A stretch of DNA of 64,000 nucleotides. Source: Chara braunii. Its lineage: Eukaryota > Streptophyta > Charophyceae > Charales > Characeae. The notes beneath the pieces are model-generated. The model saw only the letters and a list, made by a program, of their open reading frames with translations, made no database searches and had not been told where the DNA came from. Location: NCBI GenBank assembly GCA_003427395.1, contig BFEA01000039.1, positions 2,941,907 through 3,005,906 on the forward strand. Direction: 5' to 3'. Of the stretch, positions 20,635 to 33,100 are shown piece after piece. How positions within the stretch are numbered: the first letter of the stretch is position 1; each line of letters starts with the position of its first letter. The position numbers were made by a program, and so were the translations under genes.

Positions 20635-21330
20635 ATTTCGGCAGCGCTTCCCGTAGGAAAAATGTTTTTCCATAATTTATATCAGCCTAAAAATTTGGGC
20701 AGTACTCCTTTTATAAAAGTAGACCTCTCAGATTTTTACTAAGCCATATATAAAAATTTAGACAAGTTGAACTTTGAACAGTCAAATTTAGACTAACTCC
20801 TTAGATTTGCAGAAATTTCGGCAGCGCTTCCCGTAGAGAAAGTAGCTTACCAAAATTTATACAAAGCTAAGTTCAAAATTTAAAATGACTTCGATTTATC
20901 AAGGTCCAATTTTATCTAACTCCTTGAATTAGCAAAAAGTTGGGCAGCACTCCCTTTAGAAAATGAGACTTTCCAGATTTTTACTAAGCCATATATAAAG
21001 TCAGACAAACTGAACTTTTGAAAAGTTAAATTTTGAATAACGCTTTGGATTTGCAGAAATTTCGGCAGCGCTTCCCGTAGAGAAAGTATCTTACCAAAAT
21101 TTATACAAATCCAAATTCAGAATTTAAAATGACTTTAACCTCTCAAAGTCCAATTTTGTCTAACTCCCTTAATTAATAAAAATTTGGGCAGCAGTCCCTT
21201 TATAAAGGGAGGTGTTTCAGATTTTTACTAAGTAAAAGAGTCAGAAAAGTTGAACCCTGAAAAAGACAAAATCTGACTAACTCCTTGGTTTTGTAGAAAT
21301 TTCGGCAGAGCTTCCCGTAGAGAAAGTGGC
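20635..21330 (+). repeat. ~243-bp dimeric repeat inside copy A
   Basis: Two related motifs alternate. TTCGGCAGCGCTTCCCGTAG occurs near 20638, 20818 and 21060, with a variant near 21300. GGGCAG(T/C)ACTCC-type motifs occur near 20697, 20942 and 21186. Same-type copies are about 240-245 bp apart. The same alternation is present in copy B (about 31865-32140) and, inverted and with ~122-bp spacing, at 62950-63480. Confidence 0.8.
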
Positions 21331-21639
21331 TTACCAAGATTTATACAAGACCAAGTATAAATAAAAGATCCCTGAAAATGCAGAAATTGACCTAAGTAAA
21401 AATAAACTTAGCTCAGAAAATGCAAGAATTGAAACTAACTCCTATGGCTCTAGCACGTGATGAGCATCTAAAGCAACTACCTATCAAACTGAAACTCGGA
21501 CTAAGTAGTAGCCTCACTTAGTCACATGCAGGCCAAACCACAAAGGTAAGTACTCTCACCATCCCAAGGTCAACCTGAACAAACAACAGTTCGTAATCTT
21601 TTAATGATTTATCCTTTTATACCCAACTTACATAAGGCG

Positions 21640-22500
21640 TAAAATCAGGCCATCCAAACTTATGGGATATGCCTGACCCAGTCATTGAGTATACACAGAA
21701 CAGAGGGCACAACTACTTCTTTTTCCTTTGGGCATATGACCATTCTAGTCGCCCTGAACTGTTTGATAGCCAGGTTGTATATATCTCTCTGAACTTAATC
21801 TTCAAAACGAGCATAGGACTGAGTCATTCGTCTTAGAAACAATACTCAGTCGGCCCAAGTTACCCTCAGTTATACTCTTAGTTATACTTTTTTCAGATTG
21901 TGATAAGCTATAGTCAAACTACCTAAACTTATAGAATAGTCTGACTAGCCTGTTCTTAAATAAGATAGTAATAAAGTATAGCCAAATTATAACCTTTGGG
22001 TTCCAGCATGTGCGAGGCTTTGAGTTAGACCACCTGAACTTACAGAACAGTATGATTCTTTGCCTGATTCGTTCCTCTCTGATTCAACTTGCGCGAGGCA
22101 TTAGGCTAGACCACCTAAACTTATAGAATAGTCTGCCCTCTGTCAAACTTACTCCTTCATAATAAAACTAGGAAGAGGCCGAGCCACCTAAACTTATAGA
22201 ATGGCTCAGACCTCCTCGTTCAGAACCAAATAAAAAAATAAAAATAAAAAAATAAACAACGCAACCACGGCACCTGAACTTACAGAATGCACTTGGCCCC
22301 CGAAAAAGTCAATCACAACTAACCCTCACAAGTCAGAGCAACCAGGCCACCTAAACTTATAGAATGGTCTGACTCTCCATGCAATTCCACAACACTGGGT
22401 CTCCCCAAACTTATGGGGACTTCCCAGCCTCCAGAGCAATCAGAAATAAACATAGCACTTGGTCTCCCCAAACTTATGGGGACTTCCCAGCCTTAATGAC
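21640..22500 (+). repeat. Dispersed CCACCTAAACTTATAGAATGG motif array
   Basis: The motif (variants CCACC(T/C)AAACTTATGG and ACCTGAACTTACAGAATG) recurs roughly every 60-110 bp. It is also present in copy B (32455-33120) and, inverted and diverged, at about 61990-62760. Confidence 0.75.
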
Positions 22501-25500
22501 CCAAGCAAACTTTAAAGCAATACTGCCTTCCTCCCACCTTTCCCCCAGATGCAATCCCACAATTTGCTTTCAGTCAAACAATAAAATTGAAACTGACATT
22601 GTGCATACATTCCTTTATTTAGTCTGGGTTGTGTCCTGAAAGTCAAACTAAAAATCAAAGTAGTATACACGTAGCATACTCAGTCAACGCATAGAGAGAA
22701 GTACAAATAGGGGTTATAACTGGGTTTATAAAGGGGGATGGGTTGTTACCTCTCAGTTCCCTGCCTCCAGAACTCCTCCTGAGTTCCGGCAGGGCTCCCG
22801 CAATCGGTGGGGTAACCTCCCACATAGGCCTTGTTGCAGCCCTACCGGTTGCAATCCCGCCTGCCGCCCTCCTCTCAGAACAAGATCAGACTTAGAGGAA
22901 AAAACGCAGAAGTAGGGGTTTCAGATTCTCGAGATACAGGAGAGGGACAAACTCAACTCCCAAGAGAGGGCCTTGAAACCTTCACTCGCTTGACTCAGAG
23001 GGCCCCGCAATGATGGCTAAGCGCGCAGCCGCCTGTCAAATCGAAGTCAAACTGTCGAACTAGCCCCTCCTTTCGAACCTCCAAGTCGCAGCGATAACCT
23101 ACTATCAGAAGTCTGACCACCTCTTCTAAGCTACAGTGTCGCTTCTCTCAGTCCAACCGTTATTACTCAGCCTCTAAGTGCCGTACTCGGATAAAGCATA
23201 CCCTGAAAGGTAACGTGCGCGACTATTAAGATATGGTTGTACTTAGCGGCAGCAGCACCTCATAACAATGACTCTGAAATCGGCGTTCATGCCTTCCACA
23301 ACCTCTCGGAATAGTTACGGATATCAGCGGCAACAGCCGAAATACGTCCATATGCCAGCCACACAGTCCGTCATGATGTGCACGTACATGCTCTCACATC
23401 ACAACCATACTCAACGGGTCGGGGATGGCAGATACTGCACCCGTAGGAGGGACCCACCTTGTGGCTGAACATCCACTGGTTTGCACGCACACCAACTCTG
23501 AACGCCAATGAGGGTATACTCCCCCCATCATCAACATTTGTGTCCACAACTCTCCCTCCTATCCGGCTCTCAGCACCTAGGCCGTTATTGCACAGCTACC
23601 AGCAGCCTACAAGTCTGACCCTCGTTTGTTGTCAGCAGCAGGATGAAGGCTCATGAAGATGCCCAACCCTGCTGACCAGGTACGTACTCACAGCAGTTCC
23701 ACCGTTTCGACTCACGCGAGATCCCCGTTCTAGTTATGCTTTCCTCATGAAGCCTGCGCCATCTGTCTACGGATGCGCTACCTTAACCAGATTCCCACAG
23801 AAGCGATTGGCTTTTCCAACAACAGACAACCGCCCGCTGCATCTGTTCACTTGAATGACTGCGAACAACACCCACACATTTGATTCTCTGCGAATCAGCC
23901 CTGCTCTCTCTCGATTGACTGCAGACCGCCCTGTCGAAGAGCGTGGCTGTAACCTGTAGACAACAAAAAATTTCGGTGTGAGTGTGGGCAAAGGAGCTGT
24001 TAGACGCTACATCGCTGCCTCGCCCGTGCGAAAGATGGAGAGCGGCTTTCTCCACTGGTAGGTTGGGCAACGCACAATCAGACAAGTAAGTTTCTTACCC
24101 CGCCACTGGCCTGTCTGGCGCGAAAGCTATTCAACCGATAGGAATGGCAACCTCGAATGTATCTTCCGCTAAAACACGAAAAGATACATCGCTTATCCAG
24201 TCTTGCGTACCCGCTCGAGCTCACCGGCCTACTGCAGAGGTTGCCTCTTTCGACAGGGCTGCCACTCTCTTCGGCGTCTCCTTCCAAGGAACCCGCATAC
24301 GGCCCTCCTGATGGTGCTCCTGGTCACATACTGGTTTCACATTACTTTGTGTCCCCACGATCCCAATCCACTACGCGCACATGCTGAGGATGGTGCTATA
24401 TGGACCCGAGCTCAACCATCGGGCATTGCCACAACCTTATACAGGCAATGATCATAAACGGGAAGATCCCAATCACTACTTGAGTCAGATATGAGGAGCA
24501 GTCAGTTGAATACGAGTGAGACAACGGACTGAAGCCCACAAATGCAGGGCACACTCTACGACTTTCCGGCGCTACAACATCAGGATGAATCTTTCGGTCG
24601 AATGTGGACAGGTGCGCTCCCATTTCGATGTTGTCATCCCGCGTGCAACTCCCGCTGGCCATGCCGCTCAATCCGCAGTCCATGCCAACAATCTGCCGCA
24701 CTCATTCTCCCCTCAACGCATCGAAACCCCCATTTCACATCTTTACTCGCCCGTTTTCATCAAGAAATGGGCGAGATGCCCTTTTTCCACCCTCACTCCT
24801 CTACATTTGCTTCGCCATAGCCCCGACGCACCGTTTTCTCTACTAACCTCCTTTTCTACTGACATGCTCCCAAAACTGTCTTCATATTCGAGCTCGCCAT
24901 ACCAAAAAAAACCTATTTCGACTCCTCCCTCGCTCGATTCCGTAGAGAAACGAGTGAGTTATCTGTTTTCCCTTCCCCCTTCTCCTTCACTTTCGTCATC
25001 TCTGCGCACGACATTTTCTTCTAACCTCTCTCTCTACTACCTTATCACTAAAACTAACCTCACCTTTCGAAGTCGCCCGCCATCATAACCTCAAAAACTA
25101 CTCTTCCCTCCCTCAATTTGGTCGAGGATCGAGGGAGATATCCGTTCTTCTCTCGCTTGCTCCGCTATAGCCCGCTCCATTTTTGCACGAACCCTGCCCG
25201 GGATCACGTCCGGGTTCGTTCCCCGTTTCCTCTCCTCCTCCTGTTCTCTGACTACTCCACTCCCCCTGCTGTATCCTCCGCTCCTCTTCGCTCTCCTCCT
25301 CCCTGCATGCATCCCGTGCGGAATTTCGTCCTGGTTCGTTCTTCCGCTGCTAGCGCAGCTCCACAGCAGCGGCCGATCCCGCAGCGGTCGGGCAGCGCTC
25401 GGTGCAACTCTGAATGTCTCAGGGGGAGTGTCGAGGGGAGCCAACTATGATCTGGCTTGGTTAGCACATTTGTATCTCTCGGAGCCTCCACCAAGGTCCC

Positions 25501-26003
25501 TGCGGCCTCACGCTGCCCAGAGTGTATTCACACTGCGACCTCCGGCCTCGCCCTGCCCTGTGCCAACTGTAAGCTACCGCCAAGGAGTAGGTAACAACTC
25601 CGCCACCGAGCCTTACAGCGGCGGAAGTGGGGTGTGTTGAGGTGCGGCATGTGCTAGGCGGTCGCGGCAATTCTGACGGCATACTCACACGGGGACCAAA
25701 AGTCTCAAAAATTTGAGGCATTTAGTTCGGGTTTTTTTAGGCATTTGGTCCCCGTGTGGTGACACGGATGGACTTCGTCCAGAAAGGACGAAGTCGCGAC
25801 CCTGACACTTTGGGTTCAGGGCAAGTGCGGCGGGTCACACAGTCGAGGACCAAAAAAAAAAGATGGAATTAGAAAAAAAAAAACAGAAACAGATATGGAA
25901 TTTGTTTTTTTATTCCTTTCGCGCCAGTATAACGTGGGCCTTGCTACGAAACGACAGCGAACTTCCCACTGGAACATGGCCTGATGCATTCCCTATGCCG
26001 CAG

Positions 26004-26288
26004 ATGCATTCCTATGTCGCACCCATTTGTATCCGCCCAGGGGAATAGTGTGGATACATGGGACGATTTGCATGTATCTGCACTGTTTGCCTGGGCTGAT
26101 GCGAACTGGGTGATTCATCGCGGGGAATGCATCCGAACTCCAAACGAGCTCGGATGCATTCCCCACGATGAATCACCCCGTTTGCATCAGCCCAGGAAAA
26201 CAGTGCAGATACATGCAAATAGTTCCATGTATCCACACTGTTCCCCTGGGCCGAAACAAACGGGTGGATAGGACACTGGGAATGCATC
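26004..26288. repeat. 285-bp imperfect palindrome
   Basis: Arms of about 135 bp, roughly 88-90% matched by eye, meet at about 26136-26148 (GGGGAATGCATCCGA / TCGGATGCATTCCCC). Transcription in either direction would give a long hairpin RNA. Confidence 0.85.
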
Positions 26289-26339
26289 AGACCCACGAAA
26301 CCAACCACATACATTTCACACGCATTCCCAACAGCTGAG

Positions 26340-26790
26340 GTCTTTGGCTGAGCGGGGACAGGGGGAGATGTGGGGAGAGCGGCGGAGGTGTGGGGAGAGG
26401 CGGGCGCTACACCTCCGCAACAAACGACAAACCGCCGTGGATGTAGCGTACAATGCATCAGACCCACGAAACCAACCACATACATTTCACACGCATNNNN
26501 NNNNNNNNNNNNNNNNNNNNNNNNNNNNNNNNNNNNNNNNNNNNNNNNNNNNNNNNNNNNNNNNNNNNNNNNNNNNNNNNNNNNNNNNNNNNNNNNNNNN
26601 NNNNNNNNNNNNNNNNNNNNNNNNNNNNNNNNNNNNNNNNNNNNNNNNNNNNNNNNNNNNNNNNNNNNNNNNNNNNNNNNNCCAACGGCTGAGACGGGGA
26701 AATGTGGGGAGAGCGGCGGAGGTGTGGGGAGAGGTGGGCGCTACACCTCCGCAACAAACGACAAACCGCCGTGGATATAGCGTACAGAGC
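26340..26790. repeat. Tandem duplication bracketing an N gap
   Basis: The segment from GTGGGGAGAGCGGCGGAGGT to CAAACCGCCGTGGAT appears before (26371-26445) and after (26703-26777) the gap. ACCAACCACATACATTTCAC also occurs twice before it. The gap at 26497-26681 probably collapses repeat units. Confidence 0.8.
26497..26681. other. Assembly gap (N)
   Basis: 185 N inside the transposon's internal tandem duplication. Confidence 0.95.
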
Positions 26791-27998
26791 TGGGTCTTCT
26801 GCATGTGCGTGGTGTGACTAGTCGACGGGCTTCAAAAAACCCAAATGCCCCAATTCCCGCCCCTCCAGTTGTTTCGCGCGCTGTCTTATTCGTCTACGAT
26901 TTTCTTGAATTCGCGAACACAAAAAGAAAAAAGCGTTTGGTCATTTGAGACCACCTCCGGAGGTGGTCTCAAAAAGGGTTCACCTGCGGCCCCGCAGGCC
27001 GCTGACAAAAGGGTCACGGTTTGAGGCATTTGGTCACCGTGCCACCCCAGTGTGACCCGAAAAACGACTCAAATTTTGGGATTTTGGGCTTTTTGGTCCC
27101 CGTGTGAGTATGCCCTGAGGCTACTCCGGGTAGAAGGGAACTGGCCCGTCCATAAGTACCTCCAGCAAGCGCCAGAGCGGGACGATCCCCGGTGCAGATC
27201 TTGATGACAGTGGCCAGTAGTCAAATACGAACTTCGTAAGCCAAAGTTTGGGAGGAGTCTCATGGGTACAGCCGCTGGGACAACCCCACCTCATTTTCAA
27301 CCCTGCGGCAACCTCCCACCGGTCCCCAAAGAGCCCCGCCCAAGCATAGCTCACCGCCCTTGCGGGTCCAGACGGACATACTCACTCTTTAAACCTTTCA
27401 CCTCAAACGGCAGGTGGCGCGCCCACTGCAACCCTCGCCTCCCTCTGGCTGCAGCCCCACGGCCCAGTCAAAATGTTCTCCCCTTAGGCTATCGACGTTG
27501 TCCAAGTGGGAAACGAGGGAAGCCACGACCACGGACCCCACCACTTCCACGCACACTGACCTCTTCGGTCTATTTTTCAACGCCAGTGGGCTAGGAAAGT
27601 TTCGCCAGTATCCCCAAATATACAAAAATCCTAGTGGGCCCGCCCAAGAAAAAAGAACGCGTGCTCAAGATCCTCGATTACCGCGACGACCACCCGTGTC
27701 CGACACTCTAGTAGCCGAGCCAGGCCTGTTGGTCTCGACGTCGGCCTCGGAATCAGTCAAAAAGACTTTTTTTTAGCAAACAAGAAATAAAGGTGGATAC
27801 ATAAATAAACAATAAAATAAGAATGAACGTCGTATGTCCCGCTGATCTGTAACACCGCTCACACCCCGACTGCCCATGGTTGCACCTTGCCAACAATACC
27901 CCTCGCCCGCCGCTCACCCTTGCGAGGACCTAAGCTTCCTCTCGTGCACACTCCGTCGGGCGGACGAGGCTATGCTGCCGCAATTTGCAGAAAGCACG

Positions 27999-28024
27999 CC
28001 AAATACCCTTGTAAGGGTATTTGG
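27999..28024 (+). other. Subterminal hairpin of copy A
   Basis: CCAAATACCC-TTGTAA-GGGTATTTGG, a perfect 10-bp stem 7 nt from the CGACA end. Copy B keeps it at 36803-36828 with one mismatch. Confidence 0.8.
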
Positions 28025-28035
28025 TACGACACCAT

Positions 28036-28280
28036 GTCCGATGGCAAGGAGGGGACTCATGACCTCCTATGAGGTGATGAGCCTCCTACCGACGCGGCCG
28101 CGGGTGCTCCCATTTTGTAGACCTTACACTCCCTGCTCACTACCGGTCAAGCTCATGGCGGCTGAAGCAGGAAGGTCAAGCAAACTAAGCCACCCATAAA
28201 CTATTACCGGCCTCAAAAATAGACCGTCCGCCCCCTCCTTCCGCTGGAACAACAGAGGGGAATAAAACTCAGAAGACGGC

Positions 28281-28336
<56 letters not shown>

Positions 28337-28700
28337 GGAGTAAGAAGGAAACAGGGACTCGGAAATCATAGCACCGTTGCAGTCCGATGACACTTAAATA
28401 ATTCATATGAAGTAACGATTCAATTCAGGGTGCAGACTCACGACGTGATTCTTCCTCGCTTTTCCCCTTTTTTCTGGTTCTCACTCCTAACTCGTCTACG
28501 CCCGTCTGGTTTATGCATATTGTTTCTTAATCTGGCGAAAGGGAATCGATGCGCAGCAGAAAACACCGCGTTGATTCCACTACACTCGAGCCCCTGCATT
28601 TCAGCAGAGCGCCAAGACCAAGCAGACCGATGGCAAGTTCTGACACAGTACAAAGAAGTGGACGTGACCGATACTAAATGGGAATCGAGAACGAGGTAGT
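28036..28700. other. Spacer between copies A and B, proximal part
   Basis: No gene is recognised. Includes a perfect (TAA)n microsatellite at 28281-28336. Confidence 0.5.
28281..28336. repeat. (TAA)n microsatellite
   Basis: Uninterrupted trinucleotide run of about 56 bp. Confidence 0.98.
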
Positions 28701-29966
28701 CTAGTACCAGCGGAGGGCCGGAACATCGTGCCCTCCGACAACGGGTGGAATGGGCGTGGACGACATTTCCATCAGCGCCACAACTACACCTGCAATGCCG
28801 CTAGAAGGTCGCGGTGCCGATGGCCGTTGTCCAGCGCCAGGAACGCTCATCACACAAGGCTGCACACTTGCTGACGGAGATGGTGACGGCATGGTCGGTT
28901 GAAACTGTGAAGGACGGGGCACCTGAACTTGCTGCATGCCGCCATGTGGCGCTCCCCTTTCCCCCTGCAACGCCATACCCGGTGCTCACGAAGGAGGAAA
29001 CCGGGATATTCGGCTGGCCAACGCTGCCTTGAATGTAGCCCTGGGCACCGACGAGGTTGTTCCTCCACGAAGGGAGGGGTGGAAGGGAGCTCGCTAACAA
29101 CGAACCCCATATCACGGAGTTATACTCCCGTGGAAGCAACAACATTGCATGCGAAGGCCGATCAGCGGCAGACCCGACATGGCGATCTTCCATAGAAGAC
29201 TTCGTTGATGAAGACATTTGTCGTTGAGGCTGACCCAACCAATGTTGTTGATCCATGGATGTCGACACTCACTTCCGGACAAGGCAGGTGACGATGAGGA
29301 GAGCGACAACGCAGATGACGACGACCAAAATGAAAATCACTTCCGGACAAGGCAGGTGACGATGAGGAGAGCGACAACGCAGATGACGACGACCAAAATG
29401 AAAATAAAAAACACAACTAACGTCACGAACGCAACTGTTGCCAGTGTTGCAAAGGTCACACAAAGATCAAGCTTGGATGACCTCTATTCAACAACAACCA
29501 CGTTTCCCACAGAAAAAGAAGATGTACGCTCGCACACGTTCTGCCACCAACGAGAATGCAACATGTGGCCGTCAACATCCTCCACCCTTCGGCCCTCCTG
29601 GGAGTGGATCCAGTTTCGGCTCGACAATGGAGACGTGCGGGTGGCTGGCAATGCAAGCCGTCTGCCGTTGCCTTCCACCACAGCGTTCACTGCCGCACTA
29701 CGAGTGAGGGGAAAGTGTGGGGTGAAAAGCGTGAGAGCAGAGCACCACACTCCACAGGGCACCAACGGAGCAACTCGTCCCCAAACACCCACCCTTGATG
29801 ATGTGCCGACACGTGGCAACAACTCCTGTCTCGTGAGAGATGTGGGGGAGGAGGGCATGGAGAGAGGGCGATGAAGACGAAGTGCTTGACGAAACGAATA
29901 TGCCCGCCCACAGGCCTTCCTCCCCTTATCCAAACCCAGCAAGCACCATTTCCTCATCATCGCCAC
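28701..29966 (-). pseudogene. Possible decayed gene, minus strand
   Basis: Several long minus-strand frames overlap with compositions that look protein-like in relay. A 160-codon stretch (29966-29484) is followed in frame, after one stop, by a ~37-residue hydrophobic segment (FILVVVICVVALLIVTCLVR, about 29460-29340). A Gln/Ser-rich stretch follows (29268-28980), and in another frame a Pro/Ser/Gln-rich stretch (VQVPRPSQFQPTMPSPSPSA, about 28930). GC-rich sequence also keeps the other frames open, so all of this could be chance. No family recognised. Confidence 0.25.
29271..29404. repeat. 68-bp tandem duplication
   Basis: ACTTCCGGACAAGGCAGGTG begins both units, at 29271 and 29339. The two copies appear identical over the repeated length. 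Because 68 is not a multiple of 3, any minus-strand ORF changes frame across it. Confidence 0.95.
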
Positions 29967-30106
29967 AACATATGAAGTGGATGACTGACCCTCACGAAAG
30001 CCATCGGCCGACTATCCTAGTACCGTCCATGTGCTCTCCGTTTGTCTTCTTCGTAACGGACGGTCACCGCCACAGAACCGTTGCCCGTTCCTTCTTCGCG
30101 TACCGA

Positions 30107-33100
30107 TGTCGAGCGCATCGGTCCGGCACCACACAAGGCAACGCGGGACCCTCCCGGCCACGTCACGCAAGAGTTGGTTTTAATCCTTCGTCGCAAATAT
30201 ACATGGAGCTTCAGCAAGCCGCTCCGCCCGAGTGCGCCAGCCATACCTCTCGCGAGCCCCTACGATAGGATAAGGCCTACGCGAGGCACGACTTACCTCC
30301 ACCTTACGGGAGTTGTCACCTCCCTTCGATGAGCGTATCCCCGCCGAGCTAGCAGTCCACAGTACAAAAGCTAATCAGTTGCAATCGCAGAGGTGGACCA
30401 GCCGAGGGCGTTTCTCGTTCGCTGTAGCATAGGGGGTACGCGCGGTATTACGCCTCTATCGAACCCGCATGCGAACCGACATCTTGGGGGGTTGAGGTCC
30501 CAAGTGCGACTCGTCGTCGGTCGACTAGGACGCATCCCACACGCCACGCGCACACCACTATAAAGAACATAAAAATAAAAACATACACACACGTACATAT
30601 ACATATACAAAACGACACTGAACAAACAACGCGACAACACTCCTAGTCCCTTAGTAGTCATCTCATAACTCTTAGATGCAGAAATGGGATAGGCATCGTC
30701 CGCGAGACTTAGTATAAAATCGCGAGGACGCGGGGCTAACTCATATCAACTCGCTATGCTAGCATACGCAAGCCGTCGTAATGATGGTGTACTATGTAGT
30801 GCCCATACTTATGCGATCCTCTTTAATCTCGAGGGTCGCATTCGACACTCAATTGTCGGCTGACACGCACCTTGAGGGAATGATCTCTCGACGCTGGACA
30901 ACCGCTAAGTGCGGTTGAAAACCACACCCTCTTCTGCACCCTGCGGACAGTGGGTGATACACAGGTTCATACCTGTGGTGGCAATCGTCTCTTATTGCCC
31001 TGGAGACCAGCTTCATCATCCATGGTCTGGAAAGAAGTCAAGGGGTTTGACTTTGACGGCTGCCACGGACTACAACGTCCAACTATAAAAATTAATAAGC
31101 AAAATCAATCAATAAATAAGTAAACATCCAACACTCATAGATCAAATCAGAGCTCGAGATAAAATAAAAGAAGGGGAAACATAAACCCATCAGGTATGCA
31201 GATCGTGAGACACATGGTTATCATTCTCACTGCCTCCAAAGTATGACCCATATACCAAACTCCAAAATACTAACCTGCATAAAATACAGGCACACACAAT
31301 AGCCAAATTGTCATACACCAATGTGGTCAACTTTACTGTTCCCTATAACTCACACCATTGACACGCCTCACACTCAAACCCCAGACATAGTTCAACTTTC
31401 CGTAAATTTCATAAGTTCTTTGTAATAACCATTAAAAGAAGCCCGGTTAAAACCCTCAAAGAAACATATCAAATCTCAGGGCTAAGGTAGTCAAGTTGAG
31501 GTACAGGTGTAAGCAAAGTTGTGTTGTAAGTCGGCGAGTCGGCAATCAACCAACCGACCTATTATTAGTGATAACAGAAGATGATCCTCGTAGGATCAAG
31601 ATGAATCTAGTCCAAATTTTGGATCGAATGTCCAAAGAAAACCTATACCATACGACAAGTCAAAATCCAAGTTAAACCGTCAATGTATAGAGATCAAATC
31701 CCCATGACACGTTCTCACTCAAGACTCTCCTGATAGCCAAGTCTAGGTCTATCTCTAAGCCAGTGCCCAAAAAAAGGTAAACCTATGGCAAAATCTCCCC
31801 CATACAGAGTGGATCGCCAGAGTCGTCACCTGTCAAAATATAATTTATCTCCTCTAAACTAAGAAAATTTCGGTAACGCTTCCCGTAGAAAAATTATTTT
31901 TCCATAATTTATATCAGCCTAAATATGAAAATAAAAATAATCTTCAACCTTCCAAAGTCAAATCTTGTCTAACTCCCTGAATTAGCAAAAATTTGGGCAG
32001 CACTCCCCTTAGAAAATGAGACTCTCCAGATTTTTACTAAGTCATATATAAAAGTCAGACAAGTTGAACTTTGAAACGTCAAATTTTGACTAACTTCTTG
32101 GTTTTGTAAAAATTTGGGCAGCGCTTGTCATAAAGAAAGTGGATTACCAAGAGTTATACAAGACCAAGTATAATAAAAAATCCCAGAAAATTGAGAAATT
32201 CACTTAAGTAAAAAAAACTCAGCTCAGAAAACGCAGAAATTGAGACTAACTCCTATGACTCTAGCACGTGGAGAGCAACTAAAACAACTACCTATTAGCT
32301 GAAACTCAGACTAAGTAGTAGTCTCACTCAGCCACATGCAGGCCAAACCACAAAGGTAAGTACTCTCACCATCCCCAAGTCAACCTAGACAAACAATAGT
32401 TCGTAGTCTTTCACTGATTTATCCCTTTATACCCAGCTTACATAAGGCATAAAGCTAGACCACCCAAACTTATGGGAACCTGTCTAGCTCAGCCATAGAA
32501 TATACACAAACACAAGGCACAACAACTTTTCTCTTCTTTGGGCATATGACTAGGCCACCCTAATCACCCTGAACTGTTTAAGTATCCCAACTTTATATAA
32601 TTATCTGCACTTAGTCTTTTGAGGTGGCATATAAATGAACCGATCATCTTTAACTCAAGATCCAGTCTGGCCCTTTGTACCACAAGTTTACTCTTAATTA
32701 TTAATCTCTTCAATTGGTGATAAGCTATAGTCAGACCACTCAAACTAATGGAACCCTGTCTGACTAGTCTGTTCATAGATAGAATAATAGTAAAGTATAA
32801 CCAAGTCATATCATTTTGGTTCCAGCATGTGCGTGGCATTGGACCAAGACCACCCAAACTTATGGGAACCTGTCTGGTCCTCAACCTGGTTCATTCTCTT
32901 AAAGCCAAAGCAGAAAGAAACTGAAAGAAACTCAAAGTAAACAAGGTGACCAAGTCACCCAAACTTATGAAACATGCTTGGTCCCTGAAAAGTCAATCAC
33001 AGTCAGCCATCGCAAGTCAAAGCAAACAGACCACCCAGACTTATGGGAAACTGTCTAGTTCTTCGGGCAATCCAAAATAAACATAGCACTAGGCCCTCCA

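Larger units (their letters stand above)
25678..27114. mobile_element. DNA transposon / large MITE with 24-bp perfect TIRs, nested in copy A
   Basis: The left end (25678-25701, starting GGCATACTCACACGGGGACC) is the exact reverse complement of the right end (27091-27114). Subterminal GGCATTTGGTC(C/A)CCGTG occurs near both ends. Flanks CTGAC and CTGAG are 4 of 5 identical, a possible imperfect target duplication. The interior has a 285-bp palindrome (26004-26288), a partial tandem duplication and an N gap of 185. No transposase ORF is seen, so it is non-autonomous. I could not assign a superfamily. Confidence 0.75.
18876..28031 (+). mobile_element. Giant TGTCG...CGACA repeat, copy A (solo-LTR-like, ~7.7 kb without insertion)
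   Basis: It begins TGTCGAGCGCATCGG and ends GGTACGACA. Long stretches match copy B (30107-36835) in the same order, from the first base to the subterminal hairpin. Left flank TCAT (18872-18875) and right flank CCAT (28032-28035) form a candidate 4-bp target duplication with one transition. TG...CA ends with short inverted termini are LTR-like. No gag or pol coding is visible inside. It contains a dimeric repeat (20635-21330), a second motif array (21640-22500) and a nested TIR transposon (25678-27114). The scattered ORFs within it are not conserved between copies. Confidence 0.7.

Noticed and set aside
25984-26485. 157-codon minus-strand ORF over the palindrome
   Set aside because: The + strand gives a near-mirror ORF because the DNA is palindromic; no independent coding evidence.
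26344-26817. ORFs of 79-157 codons across 26497-26681
   Set aside because: They span the N gap and the palindrome; no coding signature outside it.
27999-28031. Helitron 3' end (hairpin just before the terminus)
   Set aside because: The end is CGACA, not CTRR; the start is TGTCG, not TC; and flanking duplications are present.
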